This document shows positions 13,735-26,096 of a stretch of DNA of 64,000 bases, one piece after another. This stretch comes from Aspidiotus rigidus (Eukaryota > Arthropoda > Insecta > Hemiptera > Diaspididae). How positions within the stretch are numbered: the first letter of the stretch is position 1; each line of letters begins with the position of its first letter. The stretch spans positions 7,075,501-7,139,500 of the forward strand of contig JAVHKY010000056.1 in assembly GCA_035079385.1 (NCBI GenBank), read 5' to 3'. A program made the translations under genes and the position numbers. The notes below the pieces were generated by a model that was not told the DNA's origin, made no database searches, and was given only the letters and a program-made list of their open reading frames with translations.

Positions 13735-15439
13735 TCTGGATGCTTCCGGCCTGCACTAACTTCAAGGCAGTTGGAATAGGGACCTCAGCATGAGCCATTT
13801 GGCACCCTCGGCCCATCCTCTGGATGTTGGTGATCTTCACCTCGTCCGCTTCACCAATGGCTGCTGTCATTTCCTCCTTTGTTGCAGAGGCATCGATGTT
13901 GAGGAGCAGTATCCTTGTCTTCCTCATTGGTTTGCGCACATCTGCCTTGTCACCAATGACGACCTTCAATTGATCAGGGAAGGTATCAGGAGCTCCTTCC
14001 AAGGTATGGCGGTATTCCAGCACCATCTCTCCGGCCTTAGTAAACCTGGTGGACAGTACTTTGACGCCAAGTGTGCTTGTTGAAAGCTTCGCTCTCGCCT
14101 CTTGAATAATAGCGGTGTAGTTGGCTTGCTCGCTCTTCTTCTTCAGCACTACTGCATCACTGCGTGGCTTCCTCTTCTTCAGCAGTTGTAGCTGCTGTTG
14201 GGTCCTCTTCTGCTGCTTGTTTGCAGACTGAAGAGGCACGTTGGAGGGCCTCCCCTCAGTGGCAGTTGGTGGCTGGGCATCCTTCCTACGGGTGCGCCTG
14301 GAAGCCACCTGGCTCCAAGAGGGTGCACCAGCACTAGGTGAAGCTACCTGTTGGGGCTGTTGCTGCTGGTCTTGCTTCTGTTGCTGCTGCTTCTGTTGCT
14401 GCAGTTGCTGCTGCTGTCGCTGTTGCTGCAGTTGCTGCTGCTGTCGCTGTTGCTGCAGCTGCTGCTGCTGCCGCTGTTGCTGCAGTTCCTGCTGCTGTCG
14501 CTGTTGCTGCTGCTGCTGCTGTCGCTGTTGCTGCTGCTGTCGCTGTTGCTGCAGTTGCTGCTGCTGTCGCTGTTGCTGCACTTGCTGTTGTTGCTGCTGT
14601 TTTTGCTGTAATTGCTGCTGCTTTTCCTGCGGTTGTCGCTGCAGTTGCTGGGTTCCTGCAGTTTTTGACACGACTTTAGCTGCAGTTGTTGTTGCTGTCG
14701 CATCGGCTATTCTTCCTTGGAGCTCTTTCACTTGGCTGGTTAGGAGAGCAATCTGCCGCTCTTGCTCCTCACACCTTAGGTGCAGGTCTTGGGGTGCGCT
14801 CTTGGAAAGGTCTTCAACTTGCGCCTTCAGCTTATTGATCACTTCCTGCTGGCGGTCAGTCTTAACCTTCTGTTGCTTCAAGTGCAACTTAAATTTGGAA
14901 GCAAGCTCCTCCGCTTGAGCAAGCTTCAAATCCTTTTCGCAAATTGCCTTCTTCAGCTGTTCGATTCTCACCTGGAGGCCAGCGTTCGCCTTCCGTAGCT
15001 TTCCTCCAGGTAGGTTGGGGGGAACGAATAGGCTGGGCGTTGGAGCCTTATCGGGTGAGGACTCAGCGTCGATTCTCGCCCTCTTGCTGACTCGTTCCTT
15101 CCTGGCACACAAGACTTCTGGCGATGACTCATAGCCACGCTCAACATTTCTTCCCTGTTCTTTTGCCTTAACAGGAGGCGTCTTCGCCGCATTCTCATCT
15201 TGTCCAAAAACAAACACATCCTCGTTAGAGCCACCTGGGCTGGTTGCTTTGGCCACGTTGCAGGCCGCCTTGGCCAGATTGCTTGCCTCATCATGGGATT
15301 CCGGGACGATACCCGCCGACCCCTCGCCGCCTGAGCGCATCAGCGTGGGGAGCCGGTTTGCCGAATCCGAATCGGCACCAATATTCTTATCTTTCATCAT
15401 TGTCATCTGTAATATATAAGTTGCAGTGTGAGGCGTCAT
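13430..15439 (-). CDS. R1-clade gag-like ORF1, truncated after its first CCHC knuckle
   Basis: The start at 15439 opens a 669-codon frame. Residues about 150-260 form a long heptad-rich coiled coil (LRKANAGLQVRIEQLKK). They are followed by a Gln-rich tract encoded by CAG/CAA runs and a conserved gag core (TRILLLNIDASATKEE, IQRMGRGCQMAHAEV). One CX2CX4HX4C knuckle (CFKCLRRGHIAAAC) remains. R1 gags usually carry three knuckles; here the sequence runs straight into out-of-frame ORF2 sequence after the first, so the last 70 or so codons are not gag. The ORF1 and ORF2 remnants now overlap by about 305 bases. Confidence 0.8.
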   Translation of the reverse strand: MTPHTATYILQMTMMKDKNIGADSDSANRLPTLMRSGGEGSAGIVPESHDEASNLAKAACNVAKATSPGGSNEDVFVFGQDENAAKTPPVKAKEQGRNVERGYESSPEVLCARKERVSKRARIDAESSPDKAPTPSLFVPPNLPGGKLRKANAGLQVRIEQLKKAICEKDLKLAQAEELASKFKLHLKQQKVKTDRQQEVINKLKAQVEDLSKSAPQDLHLRCEEQERQIALLTSQVKELQGRIADATATTTAAKVVSKTAGTQQLQRQPQEKQQQLQQKQQQQQQVQQQRQQQQLQQQRQQQQQRQQQQQQQRQQQELQQQRQQQQLQQQRQQQQLQQQRQQQQLQQQKQQQQKQDQQQQPQQVASPSAGAPSWSQVASRRTRRKDAQPPTATEGRPSNVPLQSANKQQKRTQQQLQLLKKRKPRSDAVVLKKKSEQANYTAIIQEARAKLSTSTLGVKVLSTRFTKAGEMVLEYRHTLEGAPDTFPDQLKVVIGDKADVRKPMRKTRILLLNIDASATKEEMTAAIGEADEVKITNIQRMGRGCQMAHAEVPIPTALKLVQAGSIQIGWSNCKVRSLEKKDTAPPRCFKCLRRGHIAAACSHMGSRRRARRQCGGGSREDDQDCHQSLRCSHAQARSTKEEEGCLLVDQQDCRIEKRVQPSAPDIPA
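14344..14640 (-). repeat. CAG/CAA-rich polyglutamine tract within gag
   Basis: A degenerate trinucleotide repeat with irregular interruptions encodes about 100 mostly Gln residues. It separates the coiled coil from the gag core. The repeat purity is low, so the copy is not a simple recent expansion. Confidence 0.85.
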
Positions 15440-15935
15440 CTGGGAAGCTGCTTCCGCCTTCCCAGATCATCTTGCAGAACCATACTTCCCCCGCGAGCTG
15501 CTTGGTCCTCGCAGGGAAAGGCACACACCTTACGGCTATGACCGGGTTTTCATTGTCAGAGTTTTCCATCTCCTACCTAGTCACTGGAAGAGACTCCGCC
15601 AGGGCCAAGCAAATAGAGTGGTATGGGACGTGAAGGTCCAGATGGCGATACGTAACCCCATACAAAACAGGACGTGAAGGCTATGAAAGCAGTACGTAAC
15701 CCCATTCATACAGGACGTGAGGGCCACCAGACAGTACGTAACCCCATACATGAAGATGGTCCTGATGCAGGTGTGACTGCCTACACCAGTTGACGGTTTT
15801 CTGTCGGGGTTGTCCTTCCCTTATCCTATGGGCCCGTGCCCTAACCTGCAAGGAGACAGGTGGTTTTTTAAAAAAGTATAGGGTTTCCTTCCCTACGGTT
15901 TAATTAGCCTCGGAGTATCCTTCTCCTAGTACTCT
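15440..15935 (-). promoter_or_regulatory. 5' leader of the R1-like element with modules shared with Dong-like copies
   Basis: On the element strand it holds ctaggagaaggatactccga (15909-15929), a related block near 15792-15820, and three tandem units of ggggttacgta plus cyttcacgtcc (15625-15745). Closest to the gag start are GGAAAACTC with AAAACCCGGTCA and CCGTAA (15531-15568), then GAGGACCAAGCAGCTC (15495-15510). The same modules occur in the leaders of Dong-like copies C, E and F, and the ttacgta/cacgtcc unit in copy A. Confidence 0.65.
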
Positions 15936-16959
<1,024 letters not shown>

Positions 16960-17118
16960 GGGGCCAAACGGGGTCAGTAGTGGGAGGTCTTCTGATCTAC
17001 AGGAAGCCCGTCCAGTGGGTATCCAGAACCATTTGCTGAAGCCCAAGCCCAATCTGCAGCCTACACGCGGCGGCCCTGTTAAGCCAAGCAACATAGTTGG
17101 GCGGCGACAGATGCAGAT
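16960..17118 (+). ncRNA. HDV-like self-cleaving ribozyme at the 5' end of copy E
   Basis: P1 is GGGGCC (16960-16965) with GGCCCT (17072-17077), giving a G-U pair at the cleavage site, which would lie exactly at the TAA/element boundary. P2 is atctgca (17052-17058) with tgcagat (17112-17118). P3 is gcc/ggc around the loop tacacgc (17062-17068). P4 is gcc-aag-caac-ata-gttg-ggc (17083-17102). J4/2 is ggcgacaga, with the expected catalytic C. GT after P1' can pair with AC in L3 as P1.1. J1/2 is long (86 bases), as known in R2 ribozymes. The fold is inferred by eye. Confidence 0.78.
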
Positions 17119-17123
17119 GGACG

Positions 17124-17453
17124 CAGGAGAAGGAAAACTCCGAGATTAAAACCAATTCGAGGAGAAGGAAAACTCCGATTAATAAACCCGGCAGAGACCG
17201 TCATCGCAGCGTGGGAAACCGGATGAAGAGACAGAGATGGGACAACCCGCCTGTCCAATGTGGGATTTTGCGCGAGACGGAAAACTCATCAAACCCGGCC
17301 AAAGCCGTCATCTGATCCAACACATTCCAAGAATCCGAACGGTAAGACGCAACAGGGCTCCCTGAACGCCTTTAGGGGAGACCCTGGCGCACTAGTAGTG
17401 AGGAATGTGGAAAGAGAAGGAAAACTCAAGATAAAACCCGGTCAGAACCGTAA
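17124..17453 (+). repeat. four iterated hairpin modules in the leader of copy E
   Basis: Modules lie near 17124-17152, 17159-17205, 17273-17313 and 17413-17453. The last reads GGAAAACTC, AAAACCCGGTCAGAACCGTA, where CGGT/ACCG forms a hairpin with loop CAGA. The third has CGGC/GCCG with loop CAAA. The paired change supports RNA structure. The tract is followed by gaggaccaagcagctc near 17473. Confidence 0.65.
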
Positions 17454-17560
17454 AGGAAGCCGACTCAAGGAGAGGACCAAGCAGCTCCCCTGTAGTTGTA
17501 TGAACTGCAAGAAATCGCGTAATTATAACTGGCAGACAAGAGAAATCATATGGAAGATAA

Positions 17561-17645
17561 GCCCTCACTTCCATGGTTTGATTGACCATGGGTTAAGTAT
17601 TGCTTTACTGTATGTCTTGTTGAAACCTGGCAGAAGGTATAAAAT
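17561..17645 (+). promoter_or_regulatory. conserved leader block of copy E
   Basis: It contains gccctcacttcc (17561-17572), ttaagtat (17593-17600), aacctggc and ggtataaaa (TATAAAA from 17638), 25 bases before the chosen ATG at 17663. A five-codon upstream frame begins at 17644. Confidence 0.45.
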
Positions 17646-17662
17646 GCAAAAGCTGCAATAAA

Positions 17663-20600
17663 ATGGTCAGAACTAGACAACAAACAGCCTCGGACAAGAC
17701 TGATGAAGTGTCGCCACCAGTCGGGAATAGGAAGAAGACACCCCTAAGAAACAGCTGTGAACCAAGCCGCGCAGCCTTAGGGAATAGGTCGGCAAGACAA
17801 CCGCTCACTCAACCTGAAAGTGCTTCCTTGACCACAGATGAAAGGACCACTAAAGGTGGAAAATCCAGGCAGCGAATACAATGGACAACTGAAGTAAACG
17901 AGTACATACTACGCTGCTACTACCGAGTCACAAAGCTAGAAACTGATAAAACCACTTACAGATCATCACTGTATAGAATGTTTAAAGAAAAATACCCAGA
18001 CTGGCCAGTCACAGAACAGAGAATAGCTGACCAAAGAAGAGCTATAGAAAAAAATAAATATATCCCAAACCACATTTCCCAAAAGATAAGGGAAGAAGTC
18101 AGGAGGGAAATGCATATGCAACAAAATAGCAACAAAGATAGCACCCCTAGAAACACTACAGAGGATATCGACACACAAGAGCAGGAATTTGATAACAGCA
18201 ACCAGCAAGACCAAAATAATGATCCCGTTGAAAATGACAAAAATGCCGAGAACATAGATGCAAAAACTAAGGAACAAATACACAATTGCAACCTAAAATT
18301 TGAAACAATTTACGCTGAATATACAGGAATGCAGATGGATAAGAGACCATTTCTACCAAAACAGAAAACAAACTGGAAGTTCAAGAGAACAGTAAATATA
18401 ATTAATAAGCACATTTTAACAAGTAAAATAGAAGAAGTTGAAACCATTACCGACCTGGTGAATTTAGTATACTGTGGACCATTAACAACTATCAAAGTAA
18501 TAGAAGATGAAAATGGAACAAACCTCCGAGAAAAACGGAAAAACACCCAGCAAACAGATGGTTGGAAACCTAGTTGGCAAGTCCGAATGGAAAAGAAAAT
18601 AGAAGAACTAAGGAGGGACCTGGGAAGGCTCACGCAGATGGAAAAGGGCAATCAATCTAGAAGATTAGTTAACAAGGTGAAGAAACTTCAAAAGAAAGAG
18701 GAATATAGGAAACACTCCAAGTATGAGGAAAACTTGGAGTTGAAAGAGACAATTGACACTGTCAAGCAGAAACTGCAGGTATTGAGCGCACGACTAAGGC
18801 GATGTAAAACAAGTTATGAGAGAAAAAAAGACAATATTGACTTTGTAAAAAATGAAAAGCTCTTCTATCGAAGGATTGTACAGTCAGCTAATACGCCCAA
18901 GATAGTCAAAACGCCAGCTGAGGAGGAAATTAAGAAATTTTGGGAGAATATATGGTCAAAGAAAGTAAAACATAATGATAAAGCCCAATGGATAAAAGAC
19001 GAAGTAGAGGAAATAAATAGACAGAATATAAAAATGAAAGATCATCAGATAAATAATCTGGACTTGGTAGCCGTGCTCAAGAAAGCAAAAAATTGGACGG
19101 CATCAGGACCAGACAAAATAGCTAATTACTGGTATAAATATTTCACAGCAATACACAACACAATGATTCAATTAATTAACGAAGTTATAATGTCACCTCA
19201 AATAATGCCAGAGTTCGTCACAAATGGCATAACTTATTTAAAACCGAAAACCAATAATACAGAGAAAGTTGAACAATACAGACCAATAACATGCTTACCC
19301 ACATTCTATAAAATTATCTCAGCATGCATAACAAATAAAATTACCAAATATTTAGAGGAATATAATCTCATGGCAGACCAGCAAAAAGGGTGTAAAAGAA
19401 ATTCACTAGGATGCAAAGAGCAATTGATAATCGATGAAATTGCAACAAATCAAGCCTTGAAGAAGAACCGCAATTTGTACACTGCCTATGTCGATTATCA
19501 AAAGGCATACGATTCAGTTCCACATTCATGGCTTATAGAAGTTCTCAAGGTATACCATATAGACAATGTACTCATACAATTTCTGTCGCAGGTTATGAAC
19601 AAATGGACTACAACTTTAATGCTCAATGCAGGTAAAACAGAAATTAAAATCGATGATATTAAGATAAAACGAGGAATATTCCAGGGTGACTCCCTCAGTC
19701 CAATCTGGTTCTGCCTCGCCTTAAACCCTCTCTCTAAAATTTTAAATAAAACCAGGTATGGCTACAACATCAAAGAGCAACTGCATGAAGGATATTGCCT
19801 TAGTCACCTACTATACATGGATGACATAAAACTATATGCTAAAAACCAAAAAGAAATAAATAGTTTGATGCAAATAACTCATGATTTCTCCAACGATATA
19901 AGAATGAATTTTGGGATTGACAAATGTAAGACAGCAACAATAAACAGAGGTCAATATCAACAGAAAACCATAGCGTTGCAGGAAACTAATGGAGACACAC
20001 TAAGAATAGAGGCACTTCAGCCGGGTGAGGTGTACAAATACTTAGGAGTTGAACAGACAAAAAGAACAGAAAACGCACTAATAAAAGCAAGATTGAAATC
20101 AGAATATATCAAACGAATTCAAGCTGTATGTAGAACAAGACTAAATGGAAGAAATAATAATTAAAGCAATAAATACCCTAGCAATATCCATACTGACATA
20201 CTCATTTGGAGTCATCCAGTGGTCGGAAACGGAACTGGAGCAGCTAAAGAGGCAAATGAGGACTACACTAACTAAATTTAAATACCATCATCCAAAGGCA
20301 GCGGTAGAGCGAGTCACAATACCTAGAAAAGAGGGAGGGAGAGGTGTAATAGACATCACAGAAATGCACTCACAGCAGATCATCAATATGAGAAAATATT
20401 TCCTCCAGAATAAGAACAAAATGATACAGACCATAATTAAATACGATAAAAATTTGACACCTTTGCAACTGGCAGGAAATCCAAAAGAAACCACAGAAAC
20501 GATTGAAAAATATAGGCGAGATAAAATAGAGAGATGGAGTGGTAAAGCATTACACGGCAGGTTTTACGCTGAGTTAAGAAACCAACACGTGATGAAGGAG

Positions 20601-21317
20601 GCGTCGAGCGAATGGCTAAAAAAAGGGGAAATTTTTCCCGAAACGGAGGGACTGATGCTGGCGATACAGGACCAGGTAGTAGCCACCAAGAACTACCGGA
20701 AAGTAATCTTGAAGGAAGCTGATATTGAGGACAAGTGTCGAAAATGCGGAAGGCCAGGGGAAACAATTGCTCACGTCATAAATGGATGTAGTGAACTGGC
20801 CAATAATAAATATAGGGAACGACATGACCAAGTAGCCAAAATACTACATATAGCCCTAGTCCATGCGCTTGGCATAAAAAATGAAAAGCAGAAGCCTTAT
20901 TACCAGTATACTCCGGAGAAATCTATGGAAAATGACAGATTCAAACTGTACTGGGATCGTACAATAAGGACAGACAAAGAAGTTGGATGCAATCGACCGG
21001 ACATAGTTGTGATAGATAAAGAAAAAAAAGAAGCTCAGATAATCAACGTTGCAATTCCCCATATAAATAATATTCAAACTGTGTACGATGAGAAAATGAG
21101 GAAATATAAAGATTTAGGTGTAGAAATGAAAAGGATATGCAAAGTCGAGAAAATTAAAACATATCCTGTTGTAATATCAAGTACTGGACATATCCACGCT
21201 AGCCTACTAACCAATCTGGAAGAAATGGGAGTCCGAAGCGAGATATACAGAAAAATGCAGAAAGCAGTGATAATCAGTACTTGTGGAATAGTTAGAGAGG
21301 TTATTACCTCGAGCTAG
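17663..21317 (+). pseudogene. Dong/R4-like ORF with one frameshift and an altered endonuclease site
   Basis: The start at 17663 (MVRTRQQTASDK) aligns with the other copies. The first frame runs to 20164 and the second is open from 20145 to 21317. The break falls in aataataatt, a three-unit AAT run, so slippage or an assembly indel is likely. The N-terminal basic block (QRIQWTTEVNEYI), RT motifs AYDSVPHSWL, FQGDSLSP and YMDD (19814-19825), and the knuckle CRKCG to HVINGC are intact. In the endonuclease, RPDI is followed by INVAIP: the second acidic residue is Asn (codon aac at 21045-21047), where every other copy has Asp. This copy would lack nicking activity even if the frame were whole. Confidence 0.87.
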
Positions 21318-21388
21318 ATTTGCTATTGATACTTGGCCACTGCTCGTACAATAGCGTACCTACCCGCCTCAAGCGGAGCGAGAAGGAC

Positions 21389-21512
<124 letters not shown>

Positions 21513-21671
21513 GGGGCCAAACGGGGTCAGTAGTGGGAGGTCTTCTGATCTACAGGAAGCCCGTCCAGTGGGAATCCAGAACCATTTGCTGAAGCCCAAG
21601 CCCAATCTGCAGCCTACACGTGGCGGCCCTGTTAAGCCAAGCAACATAGTTGGGCGGCGACAGATGCAGAT
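21513..21671 (+). ncRNA. HDV-like self-cleaving ribozyme at the 5' end of copy F
   Basis: P1 is GGGGCC (21513-21518) with GGCCCT (21625-21630), with a G-U pair at the cleavage site next to TAA. P2 is atctgca (21605-21611) with tgcagat (21665-21671). P3 is gcc/ggc around L3 tacacgt (21615-21621), which differs by one base from the CPEB3 ribozyme loop as I recall it. P4 is 21636-21655 and J4/2 is ggcgacaga. All expected parts of the nested double pseudoknot are present and in order. Confidence 0.8.
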
Positions 21672-21677
21672 GGACGC

Positions 21678-21903
21678 AGGAGAAGGAAAACTCCGAGATT
21701 AAAACCAATCTGAGGAGAAGGAAAACTCCGATAATAACACCCGGCCAAAGCCGTTAAAAGCAAAGCAACAAAAGTTCCACCCATCCCTCGCATTCAAGAG
21801 CGGGTGTTTATGAAGCAGAAGAGCTGAGGTATTGTAATGGAGATGGGGGGGGTCACACAGCAGAAGGAAAACTCAATACAAAACCCGGTGACAGCCGTAA
21901 CGG
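21678..21903 (+). repeat. three iterated hairpin modules in the leader of copy F
   Basis: Modules lie near 21678-21708, 21713-21757 and 21859-21903. The second has CCCGGCCAAAGCCGT and the third CCCGGTGACAGCCGT, both able to form a CGGY/GCCG hairpin with a four-base loop. The sequence ggaccaagcagc follows near 21920. Confidence 0.62.
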
Positions 21904-21995
21904 AAGCCTTCCAGACATGGGGACCAAGCAGCCCATTCTGGTCGAATGACCTGCAAGAAACAGCCCTGAAAGGTGAGAGAAATCCTACGAATATC

Positions 21996-22073
21996 GCCTT
22001 CACTTCCATTTAACCGGGTTAAGTACTGCGCGTAGGTCTCACCGACCATGAAACCTGTCGGAAGGTATAAAAC
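21996..22073 (+). promoter_or_regulatory. conserved leader block of copy F
   Basis: It contains gccttcacttcc (21996-22007), ttaagtac (22019-22026), aacctgtc and ggtataaaa (TATAAAA from 22066), 24 bases before the ATG at 22090. An out-of-frame ATG lies at 22080. Confidence 0.45.
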
Positions 22074-22089
22074 GAGCAAATGAGCAATA

Positions 22090-25000
22090 ATGGTCAAAAC
22101 ACGTAGCCAGAAGAAAGCCTCGGACGAGACTGAAGACGCGGCGCCTTCAGTTGGGAATGACGTTGTGCCGCCACCAGGAACCATTGCTGGACCAAGCTGC
22201 AGCAACCTGGTGAACCAATCAGCAAGAAAAACAGGAATCCCAACGCGATCATCTGCTGCCTCCGGACATGAAAATGATCCGGCCACAGATACGCAGGAAC
22301 AACGCAGAGTGAAAAGAATGAAATGGTCTGAAGACATGAACAAGTTTATAATTCACTCATATTATCAGTGTACTATGCTCGAAACAGACTGTACAGCATG
22401 GAGAGCAAAAGTTCATCAACAGTTCTGCATGAAATATCCAACAATCAATGTAACAGAACAACGAATAGCTGATCAGAAAAGAACAATAGAAAAGAAAGCC
22501 CTACTAGCAAGAAGTATAATTGATGAAATTAAAGCCAAGATAGCACGGACACAGAATACACATATAGTGCAGGAAGAAGACAGTCTACACACACAAAATA
22601 AAGAGGGATCCCAAACCATACAAGAAAACCAATATCAAACAGATGAAGAAAGAACCCCAGAGCAGCAAAATGAAACACAAAAAAAACCTAGTAGCAGATC
22701 CAGAAATAGAGATAGAATATCATCGGGCACAAATTGAGTTCTTACAGTATACAATTTCAGATAGACCAAAAATACCGAAAATACGCGAGACACCCAGAAC
22801 AAAAGAAGTCATCAATGCCATAAACAAGTGCCTAAACAATGACTTGACAGTTGCAAGAGAAGCAATAGAAGAAGAAGAAACACAAATAGACCTATATGGG
22901 AAGATATACTGCTCTGCAGTAGCAGTAGTGAGAATACTTGGACTGAAAGTAAATGCGCAAACACGAGCAAAGAAAACCAAAATGGAGCAAAAGAAACCCA
23001 ACTGGATGACTAGACTGGAAAATGAAGTCAAAGAACTTAGAGCCGAGCTAAATAGGGTGGTAATGTATAACCATCAAGAAAACAAAAGTCGAAGAACAAA
23101 AAACAAGATAGAAAGGCTCAAAAAGAAATATAGAAAGCACTCCAAGTATGAAAACGACAATCAAGAAATTGCTGAAATACAAGACACTATAAAACAGAAA
23201 CTCTTAAGTAAGGCTGCCAAACTAAGAGCCTACACAAAGAGCCATCAAAGAAGAGACGATAACACAAGATTTCAGAATGATCAGAAAGGATTCTATAGAA
23301 ACATAGAAGGAGGAAAAACACAAGTAGATGAAGCTCCTACAAAACAGGAAATAATAGAATACTGGGGAGGTATATGGTCGAATTCAATAGAACATAACAA
23401 GGATGCACACTGGATACACAAACTAGAAGGCAAATGTCAAAGTATACAGCCCATGTTGGACGCACAGGTTTCTAAAGATGAATTCGCAGCAGTAATGAAG
23501 AAACTAAAAAACTGGAAGGCACCAGGGCCGGATAAGACACAAAACTATTGGTACAAGAAGTTTACAGCCACACATGATCTCCTATTGAAGAAAATAAACA
23601 ACTACATAGAAGGCACTGAGTCTATTCCAGAGTTCTTTACTCAAGGCGGTACATACCTACTGCCGAAAAAGGGTGACAGTAAGAATCCAGCCAAATATCG
23701 ACCCATAGCGTGTCTCCCCACAGCCTACAAACTATTTACAGCGTGCTTAGCAAGAAAGATACAGAAACACTGTATGGATAATAACATCATTGCCGAAGAA
23801 CAGAAGGGATGTAGGAAAAATGCGTATGGCTGCAAGGAACAATTGGTCATAGACCAACTAATACTACAGCAAGCTCGAAAAAATAACAGAAAGCTGAGTA
23901 CAGCCTATATTGACTACCAAAAGGCGTTTGACTCAGTACCACACACTTGGCTTATACAAAGCTTGAAAATGTATAAGATAAAACCAGAAATAATAACATG
24001 TCTACAACAAATGATGATGACATGGTCAACAGTGATAAAACTTAGGAGCAACAAGGAAGCCATAGAGACGGAACCAATTCAAATCAATAGAGGAATATTT
24101 CAAGGAGACTCCTTAAGCTCCTTATGGTTCTGCATAGCTCTTGATCCACTATCAGTGATGTTGAAGGAAACAAAGATAGGGTTCAGTATCTGGAACAATA
24201 GACAGTCAATGTACAATGTCACTCACTTGACGTACATGGATGATATCAAATTATTTGCTCCATCTAGAGGGAAACTTCTCCAACTAATCCAGATACTAAG
24301 AAACTTCTCCGATGACATCCGCATGACGTTTGGGCTGGATAAGTGTCGAATAATGCAGGTCAACAAAAGCAAATGTGATGACAATCTTGACGATGAGGAT
24401 GCAGAAGAAGAAGAGATAGCAGATATGGAACCAAATGAGATGTATAGGTACTTGGGAACAGAACAAAATAAATTTACAGAACACAAGATAATGAAAGAAG
24501 AACTGAGAAAAAAATTCATCACCAGAATCAAAGGAATATTAAAAACTGGTTTAAATAGTAAAAATATGTCCAAAGCCATAAACACCTTTGCCATCCCAGT
24601 ACTGACCTACTCATTTGGAATCATTAACTGGAGTGTTACTGAACTTGAGGACCTAGAGAGGAAGATAAGAGTAATGATGACAAAAAATAAGATGCTACAC
24701 CCTAGATCGGCAATAGAGAGGCTGACGCTACCAAGAAACCAAGGGGGTCGAGGAGTTACAAACCTGAAATGGCTACATCACAAACAAACGCGGAATATCC
24801 AAAAATATTTCCACAAAAGAAAACAAGAATCCCCTCTACATGATGCAGTAATAAGAGCGGACACGGGACTGACTACGGTAAAATTACGAGATTACAGTAA
24901 TGAAACGGCAACAAGTGAGAAACGACAAGCATATAATGACGAACTCCTGCTACAATGGAAGCGAAAGGTGATTCATGGACACTATCCCACAGAGCTCGAA

Positions 25001-25747
25001 AATGAACACGTGGACAAACAAGCATCTCTTATGTGGCTTACAGATGGGTACCTGTTCCCTGAAACTGAGGGCTTCCTCATGGCCATACAAGATTTGGTCA
25101 TTAGAACAAAAAATTATCAAAAATACGTCATCAAAGATGGATCGCTAAGAGATGACAGATGTCGATTATGTGGAAAACCAGGAGAAACCATCCAACACAT
25201 TATAAGTGGATGCGAAATGTTGGTCACTACAGACTACAAAGAGAGGCACGATAGTGTCGCAAAAGTACTCCACGCAGCGATAGCCAAGAAGCGAGACCTA
25301 AATGTGGAAGAAAAACCCTATTGGGAATACAAACCTGCGAGTGTGGTGGAAGATCATGGAACTTTGCTAATGTGGGACCGAACAGTTTATACATATAAAA
25401 CTGTGTCACACAATAGGCCTGACATCATATTGAAGAGCAAGGCTGAAAAATTGACGTATCTCATAGACGTAGCAGTCCCAAACTCCAAGAACATGAAGCA
25501 CACAGTACAACATAAGATCACTAAGTACAAAGAGCTAGCCATGGAGATAGAGAGGCAGTGGAGAACCAGAACGAAGACGCTGCCAATAGTCGTGTCAGCA
25601 ACAGGATTATTCCCGAAGAGCACTATAAGGAACTTGACGGAGCTTGGATGCACGACAAAGGAGGTCCGTGCCATGCAGAAGGCTGTTGTGCTGCATACCA
25701 CGCGCATCGTCAGGAAAGTTTTGGGCGAAGAAGCACCACGTTTATAG
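22090..25747 (+). pseudogene. Dong/R4-like ORF, intact except one frameshift in an A8 run
   Basis: The start at 22090 (MVKTRSQKKASDE) aligns with the other copies. The first frame reads to 22737 and the second is open from before 22643 to 25747. The shift lies in the eight-A run at about 22679-22686; after it LVADPEIEIEYHRAQ aligns with copy C. A long frame starting at 22643 is not the true start because the conserved N-terminal block (RVKRMKWSEDMNKFI) is upstream. RT motifs are AFDSVPHTWL, FQGDSLSS and YMDD (24233-24244). The CCHC is CRLCG to HIISGC and the endonuclease has RPDI with IDVAVP. A one-base sequencing error would make this an intact gene of about 1,220 codons. Confidence 0.9.
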
Positions 25748-25812
25748 ACTTGATATATCTTATATCCTCTATAAATTGTTGTTACCGGGTATATTCATAC
25801 CTGTGATAGGGA

Positions 25813-25914
<102 letters not shown>

Positions 25915-26096
25915 GGGGGCAACCCCATGAGAGGTGATGCGAACATATGAGCACCAGAGATCACTTAGCCTCTCCCTCTCTACCCCGCACTCGCCTACCC
26001 GTGGTGCCCCTGTTGTGTCGAGCAACCTGATGGAAGGTCGTGGTACCCAATCCCGGCGGGAAGTCAGGTCGGCCAGCCAAAGAGTGTAAGGGGGGT
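25915..26096 (+). ncRNA. candidate divergent HDV-like ribozyme at the 5' end of copy G
   Basis: P1 can be GGGGGCA (25915-25921) with TGCCCCT (26005-26011), again with G-U at the cleavage site. L3 would be tacccgt (25996-26002) closed by a cc/gg or gcc/ggt P3. P2 can be accccgcactc (25982-25992) with gagtgt and ggggggt (26082-26096). P4 would be a long stem including cctga/tcagg. A competing GGGG-GCAA-CCCC hairpin exists at the very 5' end. Confidence 0.5.

Noticed and set aside
14241..14918. Cys-, Ala- or Leu-rich open frames antisense to the gag polyglutamine tract
   Set aside because: They are shadows of the CAG/CAA repeat; only the minus-strand frame continues into coiled-coil and CCHC gag sequence.
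22643..25747. 22643 as the true start of a 1034-codon gene in copy F
   Set aside because: The conserved N-terminal block and the aligned start MVKTRSQ are upstream in another frame; this ATG is downstream of the expected start and only follows from the A8 frameshift.
25915..25926. Simple GNRA hairpin GGGG-GCAA-CCCC as the only structure at the 5' end of copy G
   Set aside because: Not fully rejected: it competes with the ribozyme model. I favour the ribozyme because P1 has seven pairs with the expected G-U and a similar L3 follows at the right place.
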